A stretch of DNA of 51,205 bases, from positions 1 through 51,205 of the forward strand of contig NZ_NFIH01000019.1 of assembly GCF_002161675.1 (NCBI RefSeq), given 5' to 3'. The stretch comes from Pseudoflavonifractor sp. An44. GTDB taxonomy: Bacteria; Bacillota; Clostridia; Oscillospirales; Oscillospiraceae. Of the stretch, positions 43,974-51,205 are shown in pieces. Every line of letters begins with the position of its first letter. The stretch's first letter is position 1. The position numbers were made by a program, and so were the translations under genes. The notes below the pieces were generated by a model. The model searched no databases. It was not told the DNA's origin and saw only the letters and a list, made by a program, of their open reading frames with translations.

Positions 43974-45369
43974 GCGTTCAGAACATGAAATTGATCTATT
44001 GTTTCTGATAGAAAGCTTGGTAAAACTCCTGTGGCGACACTGGTGGTGTCCTGTGGTGCTTGCCTTGGTTTTTGGTGCTTTCAATTATGGCTATACATAT
44101 AAAACCTATGTTCCCATGTACTGCAGCGAGGTTTCTGCAACCGTCATGGTGGCAACCAATCCTCGGGGAGATAGCTATGGGTTTTATTATGATAGTAGTG
44201 CAGCCAATCAGCTGGCAAACACCTTCCCTTATATTTTGAGTAGTCCTATTTTACTTGATGAGTTGAAGGCAGAACTAGGTTCGGAGGTGATTCAGGGGAA
44301 CTTGGCGGTTTCCCTGGTGGAAGGGTCCAATATGTTGACTATGTCTGTGACTAGCCCCGATCCTGTGGAGGCAGAAAGAATTTTACAGGCACTGTTACAA
44401 GTATATCCTAACGTAGCTCGTGTGGTAATAGGCGATATCGAGTTCCATCTGATTGATACGCCAGCTGTGCCCAATGAGCCATGTAATTTTCCTAACTATC
44501 CCAAAGCGGTGGCGCTAGGAGCTGTTTTGGGGGCAGTGGTGGGAGTAGCTGTTCTATTTTTGGTCGCATTGCTCCATAAGAGAATCCATAGTCCCGATGA
44601 ACTCAAACCTGTGAGCAACATTGTGTGTCTGGGTAAAATATCCGCACTCAGAAAGAGAAAGTGGCGCCATCCTTCTATTTTGGAAGAAGAGATGAGCTTA
44701 GGATTTGTAGATGAAATAGACAGCCTTACGTTATCAGTGCGGAGAGAGTTGGATGAGATACAGGGAAAGGTCGTAGTTGTAACCAGCACAGTGGCTACAG
44801 AAGGAAAATCCATGGTTGCAGAAAATCTGGCTTATGCATTGGCCAAACAAGGGAAACGGGTTACTCTGATTGATGGAGACTTGCGTAAGCAGGATATGTG
44901 GACAAAGGTAGGAGGAAGTGGTAAATACGGCCTGATGGATGTAGTGTTAGAGCAAGAAGGTCAACAGAGAACGTTGGAGGTGTGTGAGAAATCCGGGATC
45001 TCCTTTGTGGGAGGAAATGCTCCTGTCCCCGCCGTTGCTGAAATTTTGAACTCAGGTAAATTGAGCGAGTGGCTTGAGACGTTAAGGGGGACTATGGATT
45101 ATATAATAATTGATAGCCCGCCCATGCAACTGTTCGAAGATGCAGCTGTATTGTCTGGGTATGCCGATGGAGTACTCTATGTAGTAAGACATGATTGGAT
45201 ACGAAGAAATCAAATCATGGAAACCTTGGATCAGCTAGCGGAAGTACACACTAAAATCCTTGGCTTTGTATATAACGGTCAGCCTCACTCACATAGCCGG
45301 TATGGTTACGGATATGGGTATGGATATGGCAAATACGGCTATAGCTACGGTAGATATGGAAATAGGTGA
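43957..45369 (+). CDS. Fused Wzz-BY-kinase, tyrosine-rich tail
   Basis: A 470-residue protein with a first helix near 22-42, a Wzz-like external domain, a second helix near 190-212 and a kinase domain: Walker A in STVATEGKSMVAEN, Walker A' in LIDGDLRKQD, and Walker B in YIIIDSPPM. The last 23 residues hold about nine Tyr alternating with Gly, a typical autophosphorylation tail. ATG 43957 follows CTGGAGG six bases upstream; a longer reading back to 43723 lies within the preceding kinase. Duplication of the fused kinase suggests an interacting pair. No phosphatase gene lies in this operon, so CpsB at 11245 is a candidate to dephosphorylate it. Confidence 0.88.
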   Translation: MSEKIERSEHEIDLLFLIESLVKLLWRHWWCPVVLALVFGAFNYGYTYKTYVPMYCSEVSATVMVATNPRGDSYGFYYDSSAANQLANTFPYILSSPILLDELKAELGSEVIQGNLAVSLVEGSNMLTMSVTSPDPVEAERILQALLQVYPNVARVVIGDIEFHLIDTPAVPNEPCNFPNYPKAVALGAVLGAVVGVAVLFLVALLHKRIHSPDELKPVSNIVCLGKISALRKRKWRHPSILEEEMSLGFVDEIDSLTLSVRRELDEIQGKVVVVTSTVATEGKSMVAENLAYALAKQGKRVTLIDGDLRKQDMWTKVGGSGKYGLMDVVLEQEGQQRTLEVCEKSGISFVGGNAPVPAVAEILNSGKLSEWLETLRGTMDYIIIDSPPMQLFEDAAVLSGYADGVLYVVRHDWIRRNQIMETLDQLAEVHTKILGFVYNGQPHSHSRYGYGYGYGYGKYGYSYGRYGNR

Positions 45370-45380
45370 GGAGAGAAAGC

Positions 45381-46238
45381 ATGAAAAGGAAACTGTTTTT
45401 TCTGCATGCGCTGGGAGTTTTAGCTGCCATCCTACTGGGAGTCCTACTGATGTATGCCGTACAGCAGCGGCCGGAGCAAGTAAATTCAGCTCTGACCAAG
45501 AAAACACAGAAATGCCAGATCCAGTGGAGTCCGGAGATACTGGTGTACGATGGAACGAGTGAGCTAGATATAATGCAAGGAGTGCTTGTTACAGATGAGG
45601 ACGGAAATGATCGTACCTCTGATGCCCGTGCAGTGCTCCAGAACACAGAGCAGCTAAACCAAAAAATGATTTATTACTCATTGAACGGATATAGCGAGAA
45701 ATTAACAGACCAGGGACGGATGCTGCTTTTGGAAAACTATACTGGTCCAACCATACAGGTGGATTCGGAAGTACAGTTGACAGTAACTCAATTGGGGAAT
45801 TTACCAGGAGTATTGGCTGAGCGGAAGCAGCTGGAAGCGGATAATGGATACGGTAAGGAGATAACGGGTCAAGTATCATGGTATCGGGAGAAAACTGCAG
45901 AGGGAGAGTATAGTATTTTTTTCACGGTGTCAAATGAATTTGGCGATGTAGCAACTGCACAGTGCAGAGCATACATAGATGGTGTGAAAGATGATATTGT
46001 GCTAACCTTGCGACAGGAACAAATATCCATTTCTCAGAATGAACCGTTTGTACCCCTTGACTGGGTCCTTGAAGCGGAAGATGCCAATGGAGAAAACCTG
46101 ATCGATGGAGTAGAGGTGGAAGGAACGGTCAATTCTTCTGTACCGGGGAACTATACGATTACATACCGGTTAACATCCTTGGACGGAAGACAATGTGCAA
46201 CAAGAAACCTAAGCGTAAAGGTCAACGAGAGCGCATAA
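45381..46238 (+). CDS. Membrane-anchored Ig-like (DUF5011-like) protein
   Basis: A 285-residue protein with an N-terminal membrane helix (about 6-26) and an external region with two beta-sandwich units. MQGVLVTDEDGNDRTS, VSNEFGDVATAQCRAY, and VPGNYTITYRLTSLDGRQ are typical of Ig-like or DUF5011 domains. ATG 45381 follows GAGGAGAG. It resembles the protein at 41737 in layout, not in close sequence. It is the last gene of the 20-kb operon; a large hairpin ends the unit after it. Function unknown. Confidence 0.7.
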   Translation: MKRKLFFLHALGVLAAILLGVLLMYAVQQRPEQVNSALTKKTQKCQIQWSPEILVYDGTSELDIMQGVLVTDEDGNDRTSDARAVLQNTEQLNQKMIYYSLNGYSEKLTDQGRMLLLENYTGPTIQVDSEVQLTVTQLGNLPGVLAERKQLEADNGYGKEITGQVSWYREKTAEGEYSIFFTVSNEFGDVATAQCRAYIDGVKDDIVLTLRQEQISISQNEPFVPLDWVLEAEDANGENLIDGVEVEGTVNSSVPGNYTITYRLTSLDGRQCATRNLSVKVNESA

Positions 46239-46354
46239 GGCCAGAATACCCAAGAGTGGCGTCAGCAGTTTGTTGAGCATATCCTCGATACTACCATGTA
46301 CCAATTTTCGGATTTACCTTTTGACGCAGACTCATTAAACCGTACAAGCTTATC

Positions 46355-46432
46355 AGGCATGGTTTGCTATCCCTTTTCGAATGATGTGTTACAACTTCAT
46401 TCGACCAGAGATTTGCAAACCATGCCTTTTTA
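46355..46432 (+). terminator. Nested inverted repeat with T-run, operon terminator
   Basis: A 13-base outer stem (AGGCATGGTTTGC at 46355-46367 with its complement at 46415-46427) encloses an 8-base inner perfect repeat (TCGAATGA 46377-46384 with TCATTCGA 46397-46404). TTTTTAT follows the outer stem, so it can stop + strand transcription. The rest of the 222-base gap between the operons holds nothing that I can assign. Confidence 0.7.
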
Positions 46433-46460
46433 TATGCAAATATATGATACTTATACTGCC

Positions 46461-47117
46461 TTACGGACGGCGTCCGCCCATGCCACCCATGCCCCCCATC
46501 TGGCCGGGCTGCATGTTGTCGGTGTGAGCTTCCCCGTTGGCGCTGCCGCCACCAGTGGTGATGGTGTAGGTTCCATCATCTATCTGCATCCAACTGCTGG
46601 CACTGACACCATCTCCGTCGGCGGTGATGGTGTAATTTCCATCGCCCAGATAGACAAAGCCCTTTTCGGTGTCTTCCTCATTGTCGCTTTGAATGCCGTC
46701 CTTCCCGGTTTGGAGGGTGAAGGTACCGTTGGCAATGGCCACACTGTCCTTGCCAGACAGGCCGTGGCTTGAGACGTTGATCTCGTAGGTACCGCAGGTG
46801 ACCACCAAGTCATCTTTGGACACCACGCCGTGTCCCCCCTGAGAGGTGATGGTGACGGTGCTTCCGTCCACGGTGACGGCGTCGCTGTCGCAGGTAGAGG
46901 GGGAACCCGGCGGAATGTGGACGGCACTCTCCTCGTCATAGCCGATCTCAAAGTCCCGGTCACTGAACAGCTGGGACAGGTCCACATTGCTGGAGGTGGC
47001 AGACGGAGAGGATAGCTGGTCCTGACTGGACGTTGTGGGGGTGGGAGAGTCTGTCTTGCATCCGGGCAACAGCAGGAGCGTAGAGAGCAGCAGAGTGCAT
47101 GGTTTTAGAGATTTCAT
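46461..47117 (-). CDS. Carbohydrate-binding-like lipoprotein (Cthe_2159-like), short
   Basis: A 218-residue lipoprotein with a lipobox LLPGC at residues 16-20 and a Ser/Thr-rich linker to about 45. The remaining part has repeats TVDGSTVTITSQGGHGVVSKDDLVV and DGNYTITADGDGVSASSWMQIDDGTYTITTGGGS, which match parallel beta-helix polysaccharide-binding proteins of the Cthe_2159/DUF4353 type. It ends in a Gly/Met-rich tail (QMGGMGGMGGRRP). Such proteins usually exceed 400 residues, so this is a short form. It is the third gene of the VTC-DUF4956 group and would display a glycan- or metal-binding module outside the cell. Confidence 0.75.
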   Translation of the reverse strand: MKSLKPCTLLLSTLLLLPGCKTDSPTPTTSSQDQLSSPSATSSNVDLSQLFSDRDFEIGYDEESAVHIPPGSPSTCDSDAVTVDGSTVTITSQGGHGVVSKDDLVVTCGTYEINVSSHGLSGKDSVAIANGTFTLQTGKDGIQSDNEEDTEKGFVYLGDGNYTITADGDGVSASSWMQIDDGTYTITTGGGSANGEAHTDNMQPGQMGGMGGMGGRRP

Positions 47118-47133
47118 GATGTATCATCCCCTC

Positions 47134-47826
47134 TTAGAGTTCGCAGGAAGCGGTCTCTTGGCGAGAAACTGTGATTTCCAGGTTTCCGTTGCGGCAGCGC
47201 AGCTGGCCAATGAATTCCTTTTCCAATTTGGGGTCCCGGAGGGTGAGCTGGTAGGTTAGGCGCAGCAGGCTGCCCATGTTGGTAGTCTTCACCTGGGAGA
47301 GCTCGCAGCGGTTGGTGTAGCGCTGGAGCAGGTCGTCAAAGACATCGGTATAGTCCAAATCTTCGGGAATGGTGATGTGCAGGGTCTTGTAACAGGCAGA
47401 TTTCTTGCCGGAGCCGAAGTTTACCAGGTGGTAGAGGACGCTGACACCGCCCAGCATAATGGCGATGACAAAGCCGTAGCCGATGTATCCCATGCCCATG
47501 ACCAGCCCTGTTCCCATGGCCAGGAAAATGGCGCCAATCTCTTTGGCGGAGCCGGGTACCGAGCGGAAGCGCACCAGGTTGAAGGTGCCCGCCGCCGCCA
47601 CTCCCGTGCCGATGTTGCCGTTGACCATCATGATGATGACGCATACCACGGCGGGGAGCAGAGCCAAGGTGGCCACGAAGCTTTTGGTGTACCGGGTGCT
47701 CACCATGTAGGCCAGGGCCAGCAGCAGCCCGGCCACCAGTGCTCCACCCACACAGAGCAAAAAATCAGTGATGGAAATCAGTTGGGTAAGATCGGTGTCA
47801 AATACACCGCGAAAGAAATTAGGCAT
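47134..47826 (-). CDS. DUF4956 membrane protein
   Basis: A 230-residue protein with about four membrane helices (residues 20-150) and a cytoplasmic C-terminal domain (from about 150) with TLHITIPEDLDYTDVFDDLL, a ferredoxin-like region. The GTFNLVRFRSVPGSAKEIGAIF loop is the DUF4956 hallmark. DUF4956 genes usually lie next to VTC-domain polymerases, and here the two overlap by eight bases. It is thought to work in polyphosphate export or handling, but no function is proved. Confidence 0.88.
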   Translation of the reverse strand: MPNFFRGVFDTDLTQLISITDFLLCVGGALVAGLLLALAYMVSTRYTKSFVATLALLPAVVCVIIMMVNGNIGTGVAAAGTFNLVRFRSVPGSAKEIGAIFLAMGTGLVMGMGYIGYGFVIAIMLGGVSVLYHLVNFGSGKKSACYKTLHITIPEDLDYTDVFDDLLQRYTNRCELSQVKTTNMGSLLRLTYQLTLRDPKLEKEFIGQLRCRNGNLEITVSRQETASCEL

Positions 47827-48538
47827 AACGGAGTCCTCCTAACCGCTGTTGGTTTGTCATGTGTTGATAGGCCGTCCCATACTTGGAGAACGACGTTTTG
47901 AAGATGTTGTGCTGGGTCAGGGCGTGAACCATCCACAGGGGAATCCCCCCAGAGGTTTTGATCTCCATGAGGGTCTGACCGGGGGAGAGGATGGGGGTGC
48001 CATAGACCTCACTACACAGGAAGAGATGGTCCTGACGGTACAGAATGTGATCGTCAAAGGTGACCCGGAAGTCCCCACCGTCCACCGCGTAGAATGCCTC
48101 CCGCTGATAGCTGAGAAAGACGGTGGGAATCAGCGGGTGATAGTAGGAGCGGAAATACGCAATCTCATGGCCAATCTGCGAGGACACCGGAAGCGGGGTA
48201 TCCTGGCCCAGGCTCTGACTGACCAGTCCCTCGGGAAGAGACAGCCGCCGCTTGTAGACAACGGATTTGTACTTTTTCTTCAGCTCTACAAACACCGGCT
48301 CCTCTGGAGAGACCTGGCGGTAACTGCGCACCCGCAGCTTTTCCTTATAGCAGGGCCGCTCCAGAGAGCGGCGAATGAGACGGAACGTTTCCGTGTCGCA
48401 GTAAATGTTTCGTATGGTCACACGGCCATATTGGTCTAGCTCCATGTGTCCGTCCATGGCCTGTAGCACTGCCCGCTTTTGAGTCGGGTTCAGCAGATAT
48501 TTGAGTTCGTAGCGCTGGAATGTCATCTGTGCTGCCAT
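47819..48538 (-). CDS. VTC-domain polyphosphate polymerase-like protein
   Basis: A 239-residue protein of the VTC fold, a tunnel-shaped enzyme that makes polyphosphate from ATP in yeast. FQRYELKYLL at the start, the basic RVTIRNIYCDT and KEKLRVRSYR strands, FVELKKKYKSVVYKRR (basic lining of the tunnel) and the LMEIKTSG Glu match the family. ATG 48538 follows AAAGGGG nine bases upstream. It is the first gene of a three-gene unit with DUF4956 and the lipoprotein. Polyphosphate or a related polymer is the expected product; the specific role is not shown. Confidence 0.88.
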   Translation of the reverse strand: MAAQMTFQRYELKYLLNPTQKRAVLQAMDGHMELDQYGRVTIRNIYCDTETFRLIRRSLERPCYKEKLRVRSYRQVSPEEPVFVELKKKYKSVVYKRRLSLPEGLVSQSLGQDTPLPVSSQIGHEIAYFRSYYHPLIPTVFLSYQREAFYAVDGGDFRVTFDDHILYRQDHLFLCSEVYGTPILSPGQTLMEIKTSGGIPLWMVHALTQHNIFKTSFSKYGTAYQHMTNQQRLGGLRYA

Positions 48539-48727
48539 CTCTGGATGCCCCTTTCCATCAGGAATCTGTTACGGGAGACAGTATACCGAGGCTACCTTAA
48601 TCAAACTTAAAATTTTTACACCCCATTTACAAAAGAAAACCGCTAAATTCAGAGCATGTTCACCAGAACAAGGATGACTGTACAGATGAAATAGTACGGT
48701 GTGATGGCATATGGGATCACCTGCAAC

Positions 48728-48764
48728 TTACAAGATATTACAATTTATTCTTAAAATATTACAA
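48728..48764 (+). promoter_or_regulatory. TTACAA direct repeats upstream of the GH20 promoter
   Basis: TTACAA occurs at 48728-48733, 48738-48743 and 48759-48764, and TTAAAA at 48751-48756. The first and third copies are about one and three helical turns apart. This resembles the TTNACA repeats used by the phosphate regulator PhoP in Bacillus. It lies just before the -35 box and would also be near the VTC gene. Confidence 0.35.
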
Positions 48765-48780
48765 ATGTTGCACAAAAGTG

Positions 48781-48810
48781 TTGACACAAATAGGGGAGAA
48801 GTCGTAAGAT
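48781..48810 (+). promoter_or_regulatory. Sigma-A type promoter of the GH20 gene
   Basis: A perfect TTGACA (48781-48786) is followed 18 bases later by TAAGAT (48805-48810). The start would be near 48817, giving a leader of about 150 bases. It is directly preceded by the TTACAA repeats. Confidence 0.6.
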
Positions 48811-48967
48811 AAACTCGAACTGGAATGTCATGGGATCTGGAAAGAGGGCGTCGGGATACCTCCAGGGGCGCTTGCAGCTGCATCACAACTGCGTGGACTG
48901 TGCTTTCTCATGTCCAAGGACATGTGTAGATATTAGCAAACAACTTATTGCAGGGAGGTACTTTATT

Positions 48968-51205
48968 ATGAGAAATTGGATCAAAAAAGGCCTTGCACTG
49001 GTTCTGACAGCCGCTATGGTGGTAGGCGTTTCGCCGCTGCGTGGTTCGGCTGCTGATACGGACAGTGCGCCTGGCATCGCCAGTGTTCCTACTGTGCAGT
49101 CCGCAACGGCTGGAGAAGGCAGCTTTACTCTGACCAGTGAGGCTCGCTTCTTCATCGTTGCAGACAGCGATCCCACTGGGACGGATTTGGCTACCTATGT
49201 TCAGACGGCCAATTCTGAGTTTGCCGCTCGGGGCATTCCTGGTGATTCCGTGCTGCCCATCGTCTATGGCGATGAGTCCATGGCCAAGAGCGGCGATATC
49301 GTCGTGAAGGTGGATGGAACTGCTGTGACGGACAGCCAGGGTTATACACTGGACATCACCTCTGACAACATCACCGTGACTGCCAATTCTGCCATCGGTG
49401 TGCTGTACGGACTGCATACCGTGCTTCAGAGCATGATTGCCAACGGCACCACTGTGATGGCTGGCACCGTCACCGACTATCCTGACGTTCCTGAGCGCTC
49501 TTTGTACCTGGATGCTGGACGTGTATTTTACACCGTTGACATGATGAAGTCCTTCATCCACACTCTGTCTTGGAATAAGATGAATGTGCTGTACCTGGAT
49601 TTCTCCAACAATAACGCCACTCGCTTCTTCCTGGACGACATGAACGTGACTGTGGCTGGCACCGACTATGATGTTTCTACCTGCAAGCCGGACAATGGCT
49701 ATTGGACTGAGTCCGATATGAATGAAATCCTGGCCGAGGCTGAGCAGTACGGCGTTCAGATCATTCCGACTCTGGACAGCCCCGGACACATCGGTGGCGT
49801 GTATAGCATCAATAACAGCTGGTTCTATCGTGCCAGTGCCACCGACTACGATGCCAAGGTTGGTAAGATCACTCTGGACCTGTCCAACGAGGACGCCTAT
49901 GCCTTTGGTCAGGCTCTGGTGGCCAAGTATGTGGACTACTTTGCTTCCAAGGGCTGCACCAGCTTCAACATTGCCGCAGACGAGGCCTCTTACGCAGATG
50001 GTACCCACATGAACAGCACCGACCCTCGGTTTGTCAACTATGTCAATGACCTCAACGACTACATCGTCAGCAAGGGTATGACCACTCGGATGTTCAACGA
50101 TGCCGTCAAGAGCGTGGATTCCGGTGTCAGCAAGGATATCATCATTCTGTATTGGGTGCCCGCTTCTCCAAATGCTCAGGCCCTGCTGGCTGCTGGCTAC
50201 GATGTGGTGAACTTCGTCTATACTTATGTCTACTATGCATACGGCGCTTCTAGCTATTGGAATGCAGACCTGAGCAAGGTATATGGCTGGAATCCCGGTA
50301 TCTTTGGCGATAGTGCAAATGCTGAGCTGGGGGACAATGGATATGCATACCCCGACAGCGTCGGTAAGGTGCTGGGCGGAAACTTCGCCATTTGGTCTGA
50401 CTATGGATATAACTATGGCAAGACCGGTGCCGACGTCATCAAGGGCACCAGCTGTGCCTATCAGCGTTCTGATTACTCCGTGAGACAGAAGATTTACGCC
50501 GTGGCTGAGCGCACCTGGAATCAGGACGGTGCTACTGCTAGTTTGTCTGATTGGGAGGCTACTCTGCTGGATGCCCCTGCTGGAATTTCCGTTTCCACTG
50601 GCGATATGGACGCTACCGTGCTGCCCGAGGCTTCTGCTGTAACTCCCGCCGCCCCCTCTAAGGTGGACAAGACCCTGCTGCAAGAGACCTATGACTATGC
50701 CGTGACCCTGTCCACGGAGGGTGTCACCGACTCTGCCAAGGCCGCCTTTGAGAAGGCTCTGGCCAACGCCGAGGCCGTTCTTGCTGACGACAACGCCACC
50801 CAGGACGAGGTCAACGCCGCTTGGGACGCTCTGCTGGAAGGTATCTGGGGTCTGGGTCTCACCCAGGGCAACAAGGACGTGCTGGAGATGCTCATTGAGC
50901 GGGCAGACGGCATGATGGAGAACGTCGACAAGTATGTGGAGGCCAACTGGCAGGAGCTGGTGGACGCTCTGGCTGCCGCCAAGGATGTGATGGCTGACGG
51001 CGACGCCATGCAGGAGGATGTGGACAAGGCCGCCGACGCCCTGCTGGATGCCATTATGGCCCAGCGCTTCAAGGCGGACAAATCCGTCCTGGAAGAACTC
51101 GTCAACCGTGCCACCCAGATGGTTGAGAATGCCGATAAGTATGTGGAGACTCACTGGCAGGAGCTGTTGGACGCTCTGACGGGGGCTCAGGCAATCATGG
51201 CTGAT
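48968..51205 (+). CDS. GH20 beta-N-acetylhexosaminidase-type surface enzyme, right-truncated
   Basis: The first 746 residues of a longer protein that runs off the right edge; the frame has no stop in the window. A signal peptide (cut near residue 29) leads to a GH20b-like N-terminal domain (about 45-165) and a GH20 TIM barrel (about 170-540). The catalytic Asp-Glu pair is D338-E339 in FNIAADEAS, and RSLYLDAGR and TLDSPGHIGG are also family motifs; sequence favours the lacto-N-biosidase/hexosaminidase group. FIVAR-type repeats begin near 567, almost the same as those at 21428. The rest is likely to hold more repeats and a wall anchor. ATG 48968 follows GGGAGG nine bases upstream. Host mucin or milk glycans are plausible substrates. 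Confidence 0.85.
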   Translation, partial: MRNWIKKGLALVLTAAMVVGVSPLRGSAADTDSAPGIASVPTVQSATAGEGSFTLTSEARFFIVADSDPTGTDLATYVQTANSEFAARGIPGDSVLPIVYGDESMAKSGDIVVKVDGTAVTDSQGYTLDITSDNITVTANSAIGVLYGLHTVLQSMIANGTTVMAGTVTDYPDVPERSLYLDAGRVFYTVDMMKSFIHTLSWNKMNVLYLDFSNNNATRFFLDDMNVTVAGTDYDVSTCKPDNGYWTESDMNEILAEAEQYGVQIIPTLDSPGHIGGVYSINNSWFYRASATDYDAKVGKITLDLSNEDAYAFGQALVAKYVDYFASKGCTSFNIAADEASYADGTHMNSTDPRFVNYVNDLNDYIVSKGMTTRMFNDAVKSVDSGVSKDIIILYWVPASPNAQALLAAGYDVVNFVYTYVYYAYGASSYWNADLSKVYGWNPGIFGDSANAELGDNGYAYPDSVGKVLGGNFAIWSDYGYNYGKTGADVIKGTSCAYQRSDYSVRQKIYAVAERTWNQDGATASLSDWEATLLDAPAGISVSTGDMDATVLPEASAVTPAAPSKVDKTLLQETYDYAVTLSTEGVTDSAKAAFEKALANAEAVLADDNATQDEVNAAWDALLEGIWGLGLTQGNKDVLEMLIERADGMMENVDKYVEANWQELVDALAAAKDVMADGDAMQEDVDKAADALLDAIMAQRFKADKSVLEELVNRATQMVENADKYVETHWQELLDALTGAQAIMAD
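50666..51076 (+). repeat. FIVAR-coding duplicated segment, copy B
   Basis: This 411-base stretch aligns without gaps to 21428-21838, in the same reading frame. The part coding for VDKYVEANW through VMADGDAM is almost identical in DNA. A third, more diverged relative lies near 35450-35840 in the giant adhesin gene. Confidence 0.7.

Larger units (their letters stand above)
48539..48967. other. Divergent intergenic region, VTC unit and GH20 gene
   Basis: No gene is supported in these 429 bases. A strong + promoter (48781-48810) and direct repeats just before it (48728-48764) are listed separately. On the minus strand a TATACT (48585-48580) without a good -35 is a weak promoter for the VTC gene. 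The GH20 leader is about 150 bases long and has a hairpin CATGTCC/GGACATG (48909-48924). I see no known riboswitch. Confidence 0.55.

Noticed and set aside
46239-46460. Reading continuing past the TAA of the 45381 gene
   Set aside because: The frame stays open after the stop, but there is no start with a ribosome site, no recognisable domain, and most of it is inside the inverted repeat.
48908-51154. 748-codon open frame on the minus strand opposite the GH20 gene
   Set aside because: The plus frame from 48968 has a ribosome site, signal peptide, GH20 motifs and FIVAR repeats; the antisense frame is compositional.

Overview
The window looks like a chromosomal piece of a Gram-positive gut-type anaerobe of the Clostridia (Oscillospiraceae/Lachnospiraceae-like). 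The basis is the gene content and signals: CpsB/LytR-CpsA-Psr/CpsC/CpsD capsule control genes, AGGAGG-type ribosome sites, sigma-A type promoters, and large secreted proteins ending in a VPQTG wall-sorting-like motif, a membrane helix and a basic tail. The exact genus cannot be fixed from the sequence. No rRNA, tRNA, CRISPR array, transposase or integrase was seen.

Region 1 (1-10872, + strand) is the variable part of a surface polysaccharide locus: HAD phosphatase, acyltransferase 3, two family 2 glycosyltransferases, a Wzx-type flippase, a PLP-enzyme/GNAT fusion, an ATP-grasp ligase, a sugar aminotransferase, RfbA and RfbB. Up to about 7680 it is visibly AT-rich; later genes are richer in GC. 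RfbA, RfbB and the aminotransferase would suffice to make a dTDP-amino-dideoxysugar; the ATP-grasp and GNAT proteins could acylate it. Region 2 (11148-18183) has its own promoter with an operator-like inverted repeat. It carries the phosphatase CpsB, an LCP attachment protein, CpsC, the tyrosine kinase CpsD, a membrane-anchored secreted protein, a CapD-type dehydratase and a VanZ-like protein. Region 3 (18251-22306) is a single wall-anchored glycosidase. Region 4 (22332-25517, - strand) is a GlmU-like hexapeptide protein, GlmM and GalE, supplying amino-sugar and galactose precursors.

Region 5 (25792-46432, + strand) is the most unusual. A 3411-residue GLUG-repeat surface protein is followed, with almost no gaps, by a membrane-anchored protein, a PqqD-like peptide-recognition protein, an 82-residue Cys-rich putative precursor peptide ending in Ser, an HPr-kinase/PEPCK-like P-loop protein, a radical SAM/SPASM enzyme, an ABC exporter without a peptidase domain, an S24/S26 signal-peptidase-like protein, and then two Wzz/BY-kinase fusions flanked by two Ig-like membrane-anchored proteins. 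This reads as a RiPP (ribosomally made, modified peptide) cassette merged with a surface adhesin and a tyrosine-kinase envelope module. I know of no described system with this layout.

Region 6 (46461-48538, - strand) is a VTC polyphosphate polymerase-like protein, a DUF4956 membrane protein and a carbohydrate-binding lipoprotein. Region 7 (48781-51205, + strand) is a GH20 hexosaminidase running off the right edge. Three surface proteins (18314, 25874, 48968) share FIVAR-type helical repeats, and two of them share a 411-base gap-free duplicated segment.
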